Below are positions 12,600-24,900 of a stretch of 64,000 nt of DNA, piece by piece. The stretch is from assembly GCA_019916065.1 (NCBI GenBank), contig CM034244.1, positions 36,212,877 to 36,276,876 of the forward strand, read 5' to 3'. The stretch comes from Vitellaria paradoxa. Its lineage: Eukaryota > Streptophyta > Magnoliopsida > Ericales > Sapotaceae. Position numbers and translations under genes: made by a program. Positions within the stretch are counted from its first letter, which is position 1. Each line of letters starts with the position of its first letter. The notes below the pieces were generated by a model. That model was not told the origin of the DNA. It made no database searches and was given only the letters and a program-made list of their open reading frames with translations.

Positions 12600-12980
12600 C
12601 TCGCTGTACAAAATCAAAATGAACATTCACAATTTGTAAATCAACCTGAGTAACTTGGAATGATATCATTCAACAGTTGAATAAGTTTATTTCAATAGGT
12701 ATAAACAAACTAATTAACTATTTAAAAGTCCTTATATGATTTTAATTTAACTTACTTAGTAAATTAAAATTACACGATAAATTCAACATATTTTTTAAAA
12801 TATGGAAGAACAAATTTTATTTACTCCAAAACTGAAAATGTTATATTGTCGATGTAATACTTTTTCATATAATAACTTATATATAATACTCTTACATTAC
12901 TCTAACACTTATAATGTTACATTATCGATAGAACTTGCAACTCCACTAATTAGAATTATAATCTACAGTATTCGAATCTA

Positions 12981-15510
12981 TTAGTTCAAGAACCCAGTGG
13001 CTGATAATGATGAAGCCCGCGTGGGGCACTTAAGCTGATCATGACCTTGTTGTTTACATATGCCGCAATATAGGGTAGAGCCACGTTCCGACCTATCCAT
13101 TTTGCTCCTCAACCTGGTCAAAAGAGGACGGCCCTGACCACGGAGAAGATTCGCGTTAGGGATAAATGTTGGGGTTTGAATTCTGGGGCAATAGTCTTCA
13201 TGTTCCAAAGGATGAAACTCTAACATGTAGGTGCCCACGTACGACTTCATTGAGTATACACTCGACACAATTGCATCCAATCCATGCGTATTCTATTGCA
13301 TGCCGCTATCACGTGCCAGCAAGGTAGCCTGAGAACCTCTCACTTCCTACAGCTGCGTGTCCCATTCCTTAGTCGCATAACCTGTGTGTTGCTACCCCTA
13401 CCTAGATGGGAACCAGTCACCACTTGGCACTCCCCAGTTACATGATTGAACTCTATACCCTGATAAGCTAATGCATCCCTTTGGAAATTTGCTAGAAATT
13501 TTTGGACCCAGGGACCAACTCTCACCTCGTTGTTTATTGCATTCATAGTAATTTGCCAACGCTGATGGAAGTATGAAACCAATTTGTAGAATGTTAGTTG
13601 AACAGCTATAATAATTGCTAGGCTCTTAACGCACGTTGTTAAAACACTCAGATAGGTTAATTGTCATGATGTCGTATCTGTGAGACCCACCGTAACAAAA
13701 AATCCACTTCTCTTTTGGGAGTTCATCTAGGTATTTCTATGCTTCTTGGTTGATGGACTTTAGGAACTCCATTACCTCGTCAAACATACAGACTTGAGTC
13801 ACCCTACCTGCTTGATTCAGTAGGTCAGTCAATTGCTTGGCAAGCCATTTTTTCTTGAAGTTAGCCTCAATATACCTTAAGCAGAAACAATGGTGTGCGT
13901 TGACCCAACCAGAATGAAAGAAGGCAACTGAAGCTCTTATAGCGTTATGCCTGTTAGAGATAATGCACAATTGTCGATCTCTGCACATGTGCCTCCGAAG
14001 CATTCTCAAGAAGTATATCCAGCTATTGTAATCTTCATCGTCCACCCCATGCAAATGCTAGGGGAAAAACCTATAGGTTTACATCTTGAGCCGTTGCGAT
14101 GAGTAGTTTACAATTGTATTTTCCATACAGATATGTTCTGTCAATCGACACAATGGGGATGCAGTGAGTGAATCTGTCAATGTAAGGCTTGAAACTCCAG
14201 AACACATACTAGAGAACCCATTGGGCCCCACCCATATAAGGGTGATGCTAATAGTGACCAATCGTACCTAAGTTATAGGTTTGAACTACATTCATAAACT
14301 TTGGGAGCAACAAATATGACTGCTTCCAATCTCCAAATATCTTTGCTACAGCCTTCTGCTTAGCAAGCCAAATTTTTCAGTAAGATGCATTATACTTGAA
14401 CTGGTATTTTACTTCGGCTTACAACTAGATAATAGAATAAGTGGAGTTAGACTTAACCAAATGAATTATATTACTGTAAATAAGGTTTGAGTCAATGTGG
14501 TCGTGGTTTTCACTAAGTCATGCGAAGATGCATGTGTGCGGGCCCTCGTACTTAGTTATCTCAAATAAACCGTGTGAACTTAGCTTACTTGCTCACGCCC
14601 GCCACTTGCACTCCCACTTCCTATCATTTCGCTTTAGGCACTGAGTGACCTAAGATTTTCTATTCGACTGTACAATTATATAGGGCTAGTTCAATCTAAC
14701 AGCATACAACTTCATAGATTGGATTAGATGGTCATTGTCCTTAAATAGTTGTCCAATGCAAAGTTTCTCATTATCTGGGTTCCATGTTCGACGGTGAAGC
14801 GAGGGGGCCCAAGAAAGTGAACTGTCATCAAGCTCAACAAAGTTAAACGTTTCGAGCATCGGCTAATGCACTTACCAAACGGCACATTCATCTTATTCAT
14901 TAAAAGCCAGATTTTCGATTATGGTTACGACCTCATCCATCATGTCTGTCTGTTGTAGTTTAATGTCCTCATCGTCAATAGGACCTCCAATGGCGTTGAA
15001 ATCTTTAGCCTGATCAGTCATATAATCCCAATACATGTCCTGCTGCTGCACATAGGTATGAACAGGATCACAGTTGGGCTCAGAAGTTGGGCCCTGCAGG
15101 TTCTCTGGTTCATTGTAAGGGAAGATGGCATGACTTCATTGTAGCTGGTAACCAAATTCTCTGTCAGAGCATCTAACTGGGGGCTGCTTTGTCCACCAAC
15201 CATCGCAGGCTTACAAGACTCAAACTCTGGATAGATGTCATAATGATCGCGGTGTAAATTCTATACGATAGCAAACATTACCTCCGTTGTGTCATCGTCC
15301 ACTAAATGTAGAGGTCTATAAGGTATTTGGCCCACACTCCCAACAATTGAATGCCTACACACCACTTGCAATTCCCCCTGAGCCGAGTCCATGCCAACAA
15401 CCTCATACAGTTTTGCCAATAACATCATATATGTAGACTGAGTACTAACCTTGATACAACGCTCGAATGGCCTGTCATATCCCACATCATTGTCCGCATT
15501 GATAATGTTC
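12981..15510 (-). pseudogene. Mutator-like (MuDR/MULE) transposase, degraded
   Basis: Fragments in order on the minus strand: an N-terminal domain with GYDRPFERCIKVS (15261-15485), a linker, and the MULE catalytic region with DDEDYNSWIYFLRMLRRHMC, CIISNRHNAIRAS and GWVNAHHCFCLRYIEANF (13737-14054). Then follow FHQRWQITMNAIN (13340-13582) and a C-terminal zinc knuckle C-x2-C-x4-H-x4-C in CGICKQQGHDQLKC (about 13010-13080). This is the usual order for plant MULE transposases. Stops and frame changes split it into at least six pieces. It lies upstream of the PMD gene in the same orientation. Confidence 0.85.
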
Positions 15511-16137
15511 CCTCCCCAAAAACAAAATAATGAAATTCGTCCTTATGACATCACAAACAATTAACGAACAACAAATTTTGGCTTTGAACAATATGACCAT
15601 TAGGGACCATACCCACTTACAAGAGATTTAAACTGGGAAAAGTTTTGTTCGAATAGTCTATTTCAAACCAGCCCTAACTTAACTTAACCTAACCATTATA
15701 ACTATAGTTCAATTTGAATTTTATCTAACTTAACATATCAGTTAATATATTTTATTTTATCTATGTTTAAGTTACTAAGTAAGTTTATCTAAGTTGAAGT
15801 TAAGTTTAATTTAAGTTTAACTATGTTGCATATAAGTGTCATTAAATTTAATATACATAGTTTCATTAATTAAATTTAGGGTGAGTCAATTTACATTCCA
15901 CAAAATGCACCTTACACTCCAGCTTAATATTTTATTAAACGAAATTACACAATTGGCCATCTCTGTTTTAAAATTACTATGATAATCAAATTAAGTTTTG
16001 AAAAGATAGGTAGCTTGATTCATAATTTTGTTTTTATTTGTACATCAATGCTAGGAAGAAAATAGAGAGAGAGATCATATTTTGAATTTTAAATTGGTGA
16101 GAAAAATTACTAAGGGGATAAAAGGTAATTAGAAATT
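15511..16137. other. MULE internal non-coding region
   Basis: AT-rich sequence upstream of the transposase with repeated TTAACTTAA-type words. No open frame or RNA gene is visible. It presumably includes the transposase promoter, but no clear box can be chosen. Confidence 0.4.
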
Positions 16138-16706
16138 TAAATTTAGAAGTGATCTTATTTTCATGTTTGCGGATTTTAAGTAACGAAAAAAAAAATAGAA
16201 CAATTTGAAAGACTAAAATAAATTTTATTTTCGTTTATATTTTTAGATATTATATAAAAGTAAATTTTGATTTATTTTATAACCGAATCAAATAAGATAA
16301 TAACCTATTCCATTTCAAAAATTTTCCAAACTTTTCCTATATTCCTCATCAACTCAAAATTTTTTACTTATTTTTACGAAACTGTTATAAATTATTTACT
16401 TGATCATTTATTGTAATTAAATAATGTATTTCATTATATTATTTTCTCAATATATTACTAGATCATATTATAAGAATTTAAATGATTGCATCGTTTCTTA
16501 CTAAATAATTCGTGAATTATGACAATAATTAAAATAATAAAAGTTCGTAAATAAAATAAATAAAAGAAAATATTTTTTATTTGATTAAATTACAAAATAA
16601 AATATAAAACTTATATTTATACTACTGTTAAAAATATAAGTATAAAAAAATTTAGTTCTTAAAAATAATTTCTTCGAATCTCTTGAAACCTTAGAGTGTT
16701 TAAATT

Positions 16707-16782
<76 letters not shown>

Positions 16783-18197
16783 TGATCTTATTTTCACGTT
16801 TGTCGATTTTAAGTAATGAAAAAAAAAAAAACGAGTTGAAAGACTAAAATAAATTTTATTTTCGTTTATGTTTTTAGATATTATATAAAAGTAAATTTTG
16901 ATTTATTTTATAACCTAATCAAATAAGAAAATAATTTATTCCATTTCAAATTTTTTTCCAAACTTTTCCTAAATTGTTTTACACAAACGACACATTACAA
17001 TATTATAGATCGTTATTTTGCAATTTAATAAAATATGTAAAATAATAATTATGAATAAACATTATATTTTGAAACTTACTTTTGTCCTATTAAATCAAAC
17101 TAATTTATAATTACCACATTTTTTGGTCAAAAAACTATTTAATCTATTCCTTTTAGGTAAGGATAGAATGAATTGAGTTATTTGAGTTCAACTTGAAAAA
17201 ATTTTGACTCGAACTCGATTCATGACTAAAATAAGTTCAAATTAAATTTGATTTGTGTTTTGTTCAGATTTGAGCTTGAGTGTAGAAAATCTCAACTTGA
17301 AAACTCATCAGTTGGCTCAATAAAATAATATATATAATTTTTAATAATATTTTTATAATATTTTATTTATTATATTTTTAGAGTAAAAGGACATCATTTT
17401 AATTTAATCGAGTTATTCATGAGCTGATCTCATGGTTAAATTATTTTTATCGACCCGAGCTTGAACCTATATAAAAATTTAAATCGAGTTTGAATAAGTT
17501 AAAACTTAACTCGATTTGGCTTGTTTTCGTTGCTACTTATAATTTAGTTGGCATACTTTACTTTGTCAATTACTAGCTAATTATTCTTAAGTTTCATTCG
17601 GGTAATTTCTAAATTTTTTTTAAGATTATGTAATTATTTATAGTTATTACTTTCAATATTTTTTTCTAAAAAATTGTAGGTATATCTTAGAAAAATGAAA
17701 TCACCCACTAGCAAGTAGGCAATATCTTATATAAAAGTAAATTTTGATGTATTTTATAACCTAATCAAATAAGAACATAACTTATTCCATTTCAAATTAT
17801 TTTTTTAAATTTTTCTATATTTCTCATCAACTTAATATTTTTTATTTATTTTTATGAAGCTGTTATAAATTATTTACTTTATCATTTATTGTAATTACAA
17901 AATGTATTCCATTATATTATTTTTTCAATATATTCCTAGATCAGAATATGAGAATTTAGAGCATCATCTCTAACTAAATAATTCGAGAATTATGACAAAA
18001 ATTAAAATAATAAAAGTTTGTAAACAAAATAAATAAAAGCAAATCTTTTTTATTTGATTAAATTACAAAATAAAATATAAAACTTATTTTTATATTACTG
18101 TTAAAATATAAGTATAAAAAAAATTTAGTTGTTAAAATTAATTTCTCCAAATCTCTTGAAGTCTAAGAGTGTTTAAATTTACAAATAGATATTTTTT
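16138..18197. repeat. Internal segmental duplication inside the MULE
   Basis: A segment beginning AGTGATCTTATTTTCATG (about 16146) and running to about 16712 is partly repeated at 16781-16975 (first third) and again at about 17727-18197 (last four fifths). Shared landmarks are TTTTAGATATTATATAAAAG, TCTCATCAACTYAA and AAATTACAAAATAAAATATA. Copies differ by scattered substitutions. The (TA)n tract lies exactly at the first junction, and about 750 bp of other AT-rich DNA separates the second and third copies. Confidence 0.75.
16713..16780. repeat. (TA)n microsatellite
   Basis: About 68 bases of uninterrupted TA, sitting at the junction of two copies of the internal duplication. Length is probably variable between individuals. 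Confidence 0.95.
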
Positions 18198-18871
18198 TAA
18201 ATTATTTTAAAATTCAACTTTCCACATAACGTACTGTCAACATAAATCATCCTAATTCAATAATATTGAACTAATTTCCAACATAAATCAACCTAAAAAA
18301 ATTTAACATAATTTGAACGTAATATTGTACTAATTTCAAGTTGTGTAATTTGATTTCAATATATTTGCAGGTGTCATCAATCAACACAATTGAATCAATA
18401 TACATGCAATCACATTTCAATAAATAATAAACCAAACTGAAAAATTGAAAAACTCACCTACATCAGATTGAAAGTATAGTACACTCACAGACACTGCTTG
18501 GATTTCAGCTAAGCCACACATAAACACAAATTACAAATTGAAAACGCCACACTCAGGTTCAAATCATACAATAGAACTCAAATACCCAAATCATTCAATG
18601 TGTAATCAAATCAAGAGACCAACAATTTTAATTTATGCTTATGAAATTGTGCATGTGTCTATGTATGTGTATATATATAGATGAAACTGAGAAGGAACTC
18701 ACATTTTGATCGTTGGAGATGGAAATGACTGTTGAGGAGTAGTCTGGCACTGAGATAACACCTCACAGACTTAATTGCTCGACCGTTGGAGAGAGAAAAT
18801 GGGAGGGAGAGAGTTATGCGCGAGCTGAGACTAAGTAATGGGCCGGGGGGACTACTGTATATATAACAGAA
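18198..18871. other. MULE right internal region, no gene
   Basis: AT-rich DNA followed by a moderately GC-rich stretch near 18720-18870, just inside the palindrome cluster. The minus-strand open frame at 18659-18895 has low-complexity composition and no recognisable motif. Confidence 0.4.
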
Positions 18872-19042
18872 CGTCGTCAGTAGCACTGACGACACCTAGA
18901 AATTTGTAATTTTTGTGTCATCAATGGTACTAATGACACAAACACTAGTGTCGTCACTAGCACTTACGACATGGCCTCATAAAGTTTGCTCTGTGTCATC
19001 AGTGCACTGATGACATGGTGTTGTCAATGGCACTGATGACAC
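18872..19042. repeat. Array of five palindromes at the MULE right end
   Basis: Five 23-25-bp imperfect palindromes of approximate form GTGTCRTCARTRGYACTGAYGACAC lie at 18872-18895, 18915-18939, 18948-18972, 18993-19016 and 19019-19042. The fourth contains a perfect 20-bp palindrome (GTCATCAGTG and its complement). The left TIR keeps two eroded equivalents, at about 5950-5975 and 5995-6017; the hAT element inserted in the second. Regular form and subterminal position suggest protein binding sites, perhaps for the transposase, but this is inference. Confidence 0.8.
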
Positions 19043-19598
19043 CAAGCTCATTTTTGCAAATACTTCTCCTCCAGCCTAGTTTCGTATGTTGTTTATTTAT
19101 TATATATGTTAACGTAAAAACCCCTTTTATGGAACTAACAACGGGGGTCTTGTTAAAAAATAAAAAATAATAATCATAATTTGCGAAAAAATATATAAAT
19201 ATTAATGACTTCTGTTAAAATTTTTTATTTTAATTAGCTTAAATTATAAAATCATAAAAAAATTAGCAGTAAATACAATTTACTCTATTAAGATTTAACT
19301 AAAAAATACATGACCTCTGACAACTTAAAAATCAACACTTAACTCCATTTGTGTTTTGAACTGCAAAACTAATTAAATCTATTGAATTTAGACTCATTTT
19401 GTTTCTACGTAAAATATTTTTTAAAAAATATTCCCACATGTTATTACTCCACCAAAAAAAAAAAAAAAACAAAACAAAAGCAAACCAAGATGCAAACGCG
19501 TATCTCACATTAAAGCTCTTGAAAATGAAGAGGAAAGAAGAAGAAGAATACTGCAACAGCAACAATAAAGAAAGACAGTAAGGGGAGAGGTGGACCAC

Positions 19599-20179
19599 TA
19601 GGGATGTCAACGGGGCGGATATAACCTTCCCCATCTTCGTCCCCGTTCAGCAATACCCTCACCCGTCCCCATCCCCGTTTCGGGAAAAAAATTTTTCCTC
19701 ATACCCGTTCCCACGAGGTAATGAATTTTCCGTCCCTGTCCCCTTTTACCCGCCAAGTATACTAATTATTACAAATTATATGTTATATGTATAAAATAAA
19801 TATTTAAAATTATTATAAATATTATATATGTTAAATAAAAATAAATTATATATATACAAATCTTTGACTTTGACTGGTGCACTTAACCAAAGAGGAAGCG
19901 GCCTTTATTTATAACCTCACAAGACCTCCACTTCTTTGTGAGAAATCGATGTAGGACTTCTAAAGGAGGCACCACACCAACAAAATTAATAAATAAATAT
20001 TTAAACGGGTACGGGGCAGGGTGAGGACTATCGTACTCATCCCTGTCCCCACACCCGTTCGGGTAACACTTCAAATCTCGATACCCATTCCTGTCCCCGC
20101 TATTAATATCCCCATACCCTCCCCGAATGGGACGGGTGAAACGGGTACCCACCGGGTATGGGTATATTTGACATCCTTA
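19599..20179. mobile_element. Non-autonomous hAT element
   Basis: A perfect 8-bp duplication TGGACCAC flanks the unit (19591-19598 and 20180-20187). The ends are TAGGGATGTCAA and, in complement, TAAGGATGTCAA. Subterminal sequence is rich in CCCCGTTCC/GGGTACGGG motifs. The 581-bp unit encodes no transposase; small open frames inside are chance. Confidence 0.9.
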
Positions 20180-20187
20180 TGGACCAC

Positions 20188-21504
20188 CACCACTCGAGCT
20201 ACACACACTCCAAACTCTCCTCTCTGTCTCTCTCTCTCTTTCTGATGTCTCTTTCTTTTCCTCTTTTCTCTTCTTTCTCCATTTCTTTATTTTTTCTCTC
20301 AGTTTCTATCTCTTCTTCCCACTTTTGAATCCTTTAGATACACTCACATGCACACATAAGCATAGGAGGGCATAAGGGCAACCTATGACGAGGGATAGGG
20401 GTAGGCTAGGCTCATAGGTATGCGAGGAAAAGAAATGATAAGACCAAAAGTCGAGAAAGAATGGAAATAAATTAACATACTGTAGAAGCATGAGAGTCCA
20501 TTCAAACCCCGAATAAACAACGAGACATCTGGACAGGATCCCAACACTAAGAAAATATTTTAAAGGTGAAGTATTATTCTTAACCATAGTTAAATACTAA
20601 CCCAATCTTAGTTCAAACTAACCACATTCTTAACTTAACCAGCTAACCACGGTTTAAATAATCTCACAACAACATTGAATCATAAATTGTAATACAAAAT
20701 ATAATATGAAAAACTGAGTTATTACAAAATGAATGACTAGATTTTAATTCTTTAATTTTTCACATATTGCCCAAAACCATTACATCCATCCATTCACCTA
20801 AAACTATAACTCTTCAATAAGAATTCTGTCCTTCAGTCGCACCATAAACTTAACTTGCTAACCAAAAACTCTTTAATGAGAATTTTATCCTTCAGCTACA
20901 CCGTAAACCTAACTTGTTAATCAAAAATGGACCTCTAGTCCCACAATTGTAATGCCGCAGGTCCTCTTTCTTTTTATCTCTGTCTCTCTTTTTCCCTCAT
21001 AATTTTAACTGTTGTAATTTTTGCCCTTAAATCTCATCTTCTGTCTCTTATGTCGCTACTAATTGAAACTCTCACTGAATCTCATTTTATGTCTCATATT
21101 TCTCTAATCACAACTCACTCATTTCTCTCCCCTTACCATATCCTCCGTTAATTTCTCCACAACTAAACTCAATTGGTCCTTACACTCTCAAATACATCTT
21201 AAAATTAATTACACTATTTAATTATTATCCCCAATGTATTTTTTAATTGTTGCAATTCCTTTTAATTAAAAGGTTATTTTAACTTTTGATTGTTAATATG
21301 TGTCAACACACCTTAATTTTTGTGTTAAATAGGTCTTAGTTTTTGCCTAAGTTGGTTTAAGATGCAATTAAAATATTTAAACTCTACATAATTTGAGATT
21401 CTGTGTGAATATTATTGTGAAATTATTTATATGAATTCATATTTTTGTATTTTATTATGGGCCTTGATAATTTTTTGCTCATTATTGCTATTCAAATCGG
21501 TAAG
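20188..21504. other. Intergenic DNA with a 59-bp tandem duplication
   Basis: A CT-rich stretch (20218-20300) could be a leader but no open frame follows. At 20808-20866 and 20867-20925 a 59-bp unit beginning AACTCTT(C/T)AAT(A/G)AGAATT occurs twice in tandem with about 80 percent identity. The remainder is AT-rich with no gene. Confidence 0.5.
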
Positions 21505-21509
21505 ATTAC

Positions 21510-24019
21510 TGTAATATCCCAGATTTTCATATTGGTATAAATTGATGGTTTTTAACATGTTTTAGGCATGATAATATGTTATTTAAGCAATAGTAGTCAT
21601 TAGAGATGACTAAGGGGTGTGAATTTGAGAAGAAATTGGCAAAATAGCTCAAAAGTCAACATTTTGACTCAGGGGTATGCAGAGGGGTGCCTGAGGTAGG
21701 GGGTGGGCACCCCGCTTGTGCAATAAGTCAATGGTATGGTGTTGCTCTGGTTTGTTCAGCCGAAAGGTTAACCTAATGTAAGATTTGTTGGATAAAGGAA
21801 GATGATAGGCTCCTGTAGAATGCTTGGAGATTAAGCCAAGCTTGTATATATGTATATATAAGAGGAGAGAAAGAGAGATTTCTGAGGTATTGGAAGATAA
21901 CCGGGAGAGGAGAGTGGAACCAAGGAAATTTGAATGATTGGTAAGTTGCTCAAACTCTAACCAAATGTAAATTAATTTCACAAGATTGAAATTGAGTTCT
22001 CAAGGAACATTTCCATATATTTTATTTATTGATTGGATCAAAGGGTGAGAAGATCAATCAAGCCAAATTTGAGAGACAAAATTGGGAGTTCATTATCTCA
22101 CTTGATCCACTTTGTTCAAACTTGAGGTAGGGATTTATAGCCCCATTTTTGCATATATGAGATGTATTTGAGCTACCAAACATTTCCAAAAAATTTATTT
22201 TGAATTTGGAAGTCTTGGCGATGGATTTGAAGTAAGAGATGTATAGGTGTATATATATGTATAGGTTGTAACCAAAACTTGTATTGTGATGAAATGAATG
22301 GATAAAAACTAGTTTTGATTCACTTTCTAAAGTCTTTTAGACCCTAAACAACTTAAGGAAACAAGGTTTTGGGTTATACATTTGATTTGGTGGAGTTTGA
22401 GACCCAAATACACAAGCTAGAGCATGAACCAAAATAGAGCACCATTCTGGGGATCAGTGGGGCACCCGGGGTCCCCATGGGGGCACCTGGGGTGCTTTGG
22501 CCGAGCCTGGAAGATGATCGAGGCGCATGAGGTTCCCCAGAAACCTGAAACTTCAATTTTTTTGGCTTATATTGCTATTTCTAGTGAGTATTCCATGTTT
22601 AAACATGTTCAATCACTCATGCAAGATTTATAGGTGTAAAGATTGATTATGGAACAAGTTATTAAGTTTCTAAGTAATTTTTAGTTAAGCTATATTATTC
22701 TTGGTTAAAGCTTCTTTTTTTTTTTTTTTTTTTTTTAGTGTTATAACAAAGTTGTCAATGCAAATTCAATGAAGCTTAAGTTACGATAAATTGAAAATGC
22801 TAAATGAAATGAGAATAGATTATGATAAGATGATAATATGATTATTGTGAGCTTCTATTGAACTTGGATTTATACATTGGATATTATAATGATATTGTTC
22901 GTTACACGATTGAATAAGATGATAATATTAGTTATTACATAGTTAAATGATATAGTGATATTAAAATAATCATGTTGATGAGATTGATAAGTATAAAAGA
23001 GGAATGTGAATGGTAATGAGACACGAGGTTGGTGGGTGTATGAAAATAGGAAGGGTACTGAGATTACCCTAAGGTTGAAAGACCCAAAGCCTGCGCAAGG
23101 ATTGGTATTCATGTTAGTAGGTTAGTAGCCTATAACATGACATGTAATAAGGCTAATCGTGGCCTAACTGTTATAGTCTTTAACGATAACGTGTAATAAG
23201 GCTAATCGTGACTAAACTGTTATAGTCTTTAACGACGACGTGTAAATAAGGCTAATCGTGACCTGATTGTTACAAACTTAACGATGATGTGTAAGTAAAG
23301 CTAATCGTGACCTATAACGACGATATTAATTGTGCCCACCCTATAACTAAAATAAGATTGGGATATAGATAAGGATGATTATGTTGAGATAGTTAGGTGG
23401 AAATAACTGAGTAGGAAAAAGATATTTAACCTGAAGAAGTATGACACGTGTTTATATAAGGTGTAATTTGATAATATTATAATGTGTTTGATTACGAGGA
23501 TTTGAATTTTACTTTGGCTTGATTTTGATAAGATTTGTTGAATTTATAACTGTTAATTTTATATTATGGCTTTACATATTATATATGCTTTTATGATATT
23601 TCGTAAGCATAAGTAGATGAGTGCTCACGTCCCTATAGATTCTGTTGTAGGGGCAGATCTTAACAATTAAGTAGGCACTTTGTGGGATTAAAAGTACATT
23701 TGCTGTTGTCGATATTTTATTTTTCATTTGTTTAAATTTTAAATTTTTATTTGGTTCTATAATATTAAATTTAAAAATAGAGATTATTCGATTAGGTTGT
23801 AAAGGCCATAAGGTTTATTCCTACTTATTAAGATTGTGGGATTGTTGGAGCTTTATAACCTGGCCACAACCAAGGCTTCGTTTATAATATGTTTTATAAT
23901 TATCTTGTACGGATGTTGCTCCAAGGGTGTTGTAATGCTCTGATCAGGGAATGGTTATTCTATACATGTTATGTATATAGTTCACTAACTCCTCGGGTCA
24001 TGAAATCCAGGGTGTGACA
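21510..24019 (+). mobile_element. Solo LTR, probably Ty3/gypsy type
   Basis: The 2,510-bp unit starts TGTAATATCCCAG and ends CCAGGGTGTGACA, wording I associate with plant Ty3/gypsy chromovirus LTRs. The flanking 5-mers ATTAC (21505-21509) and ATTAA (24020-24024) match at 4 of 5 positions. A TATATATAAGAGGAG promoter-like box lies near 21850. No internal domains or second LTR are visible. It includes a minisatellite at 23141-23324. Confidence 0.7.
23141..23324. repeat. 49-bp minisatellite inside the LTR
   Basis: Three full units and one partial unit begin at 23141, 23191, 23240 and 23289. Each contains TAATAAGGCTAATCGTG or a close variant, followed by TTATAGTCTTTAACGA in the first two. The array is local to this LTR. 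Confidence 0.85.
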
Positions 24020-24208
24020 ATTAAGTTTATGCTGTACCTAAAAAAATGCCTTTAGACACGAGTAATATCCTAGTAATATGAATATTATATTTTTGTATCA
24101 TAAACTATCTATGAATTGTACTATTATTTTGTTATTTATGTATATAGTGAAATGAAAGAATTACATGATCATGTTATTAAATTAGTTGATTTTTTTTTTA
24201 ATTTAGCC

Positions 24209-24545
24209 TTGATTTGGTCAAGGTGTATTTGAGTCATAACAATATGCATTACTCATTATCCCTTTTGATTGGTGATTTTTTTAAGCAGGTTTATATTTTG
24301 GCTATTTAATTGATTAATTTTTTTTATAAAGTCACGTCAAGGTGTATTTAAATCATAGTCATTTGTATAACTTATAATCCTTTTTTATTAGTAATTTTTA
24401 TTTTTACAGTTTATTTTTACAACTTTTCATGTAAACTTAATTCTGGTTAAAGTGTATCTAAGTCATAGTTACATTATGTTTAGTCTCTTTTGATTAATAA
24501 TTTTTATTTTTATAAGTTATTTTTATAATTTTCCTGTAAGTTTGT
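24209..24545. repeat. Diverged tandem repeat of about 110-120 bp
   Basis: Three diverged copies share GTCAAGGTGTATTTGAGTCA-like starts and TTTTGATTAGTAATTTTTAT-like middles. AT-rich and non-coding. A MITE follows directly. Confidence 0.55.
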
Positions 24546-24632
24546 TTTATTAATTTATATTTGAATTATTCGTAAGCCTTATTATGTTTTTGTGTCTAAG
24601 AATTTCAAGTTTTTTATTACCAGTAGTACTAA

Positions 24633-24900
24633 GGCAATGTTTGGAATTTCAAATTTTAGCAACTTTTGTTTTTTTTTTTTAATGGTGCATTTGGCGAAGC
24701 AAGTATCACCTTTTAACAACTTTTTGTATTTTTTAGGTGTTTGGTAAAAATTTGGCCAACTTTTGGTAATTTTTACTAACTTTTGAGTTGAGAAGTTACT
24801 GTAATTTAGTAAAAAAGTGATAAAAATTAATGGTTTGTCAAACACTTAAGAAGCAAAAGTTTGTAATTTTTTGCTAAAAAATGTGTCTCCAAATGACCCC
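24633..24900. mobile_element. MITE
   Basis: The left end GGCAATGTTTGGAATTTC pairs with the right end, whose complement is GGGGTCATTTGGAGACAC. Flanking triplets are TAA on the left and TTA on the right. The minus-strand open frame inside (24582-24845) is a by-product of the AT-rich foldback and not a gene. Confidence 0.6.

Larger units (their letters stand above)
5859..19124 (-). mobile_element. 13.3-kb Mutator-like element (MULE) carrying transposase and PMD gene
   Basis: Both ends start GGGGTTTTTAC (read inward). They continue as a recognisable terminal inverted repeat of about 160-175 bp: 5859-6017 on the left, about 18950-19124 on the right. Shared landmarks include TATATAATAAATAAAC, GGAGGAGAA and AGAGCAAACTTTA. 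The flanking 9-mers TTTTACGCA (5850-5858) and TTTTATGGA (19125-19133) match at 7 of 9 positions, as expected for an old Mutator target duplication. Inside, on the minus strand, are a degraded MULE transposase (12981-15510) and a PMD gene (10016-12599). A hAT element (6018-9227) has inserted into the left repeat; without it the MULE is about 10 kb. Coding parts have stops, so it is not autonomous now. Confidence 0.85.

Noticed and set aside
16585..16797. Minus-strand frame of alternating Ile-Tyr
   Set aside because: Produced entirely by the (TA)n microsatellite.
23141..23324. CRISPR-like direct repeats
   Set aside because: Units are contiguous without spacers and the genome is a plant; this is a minisatellite in an LTR.
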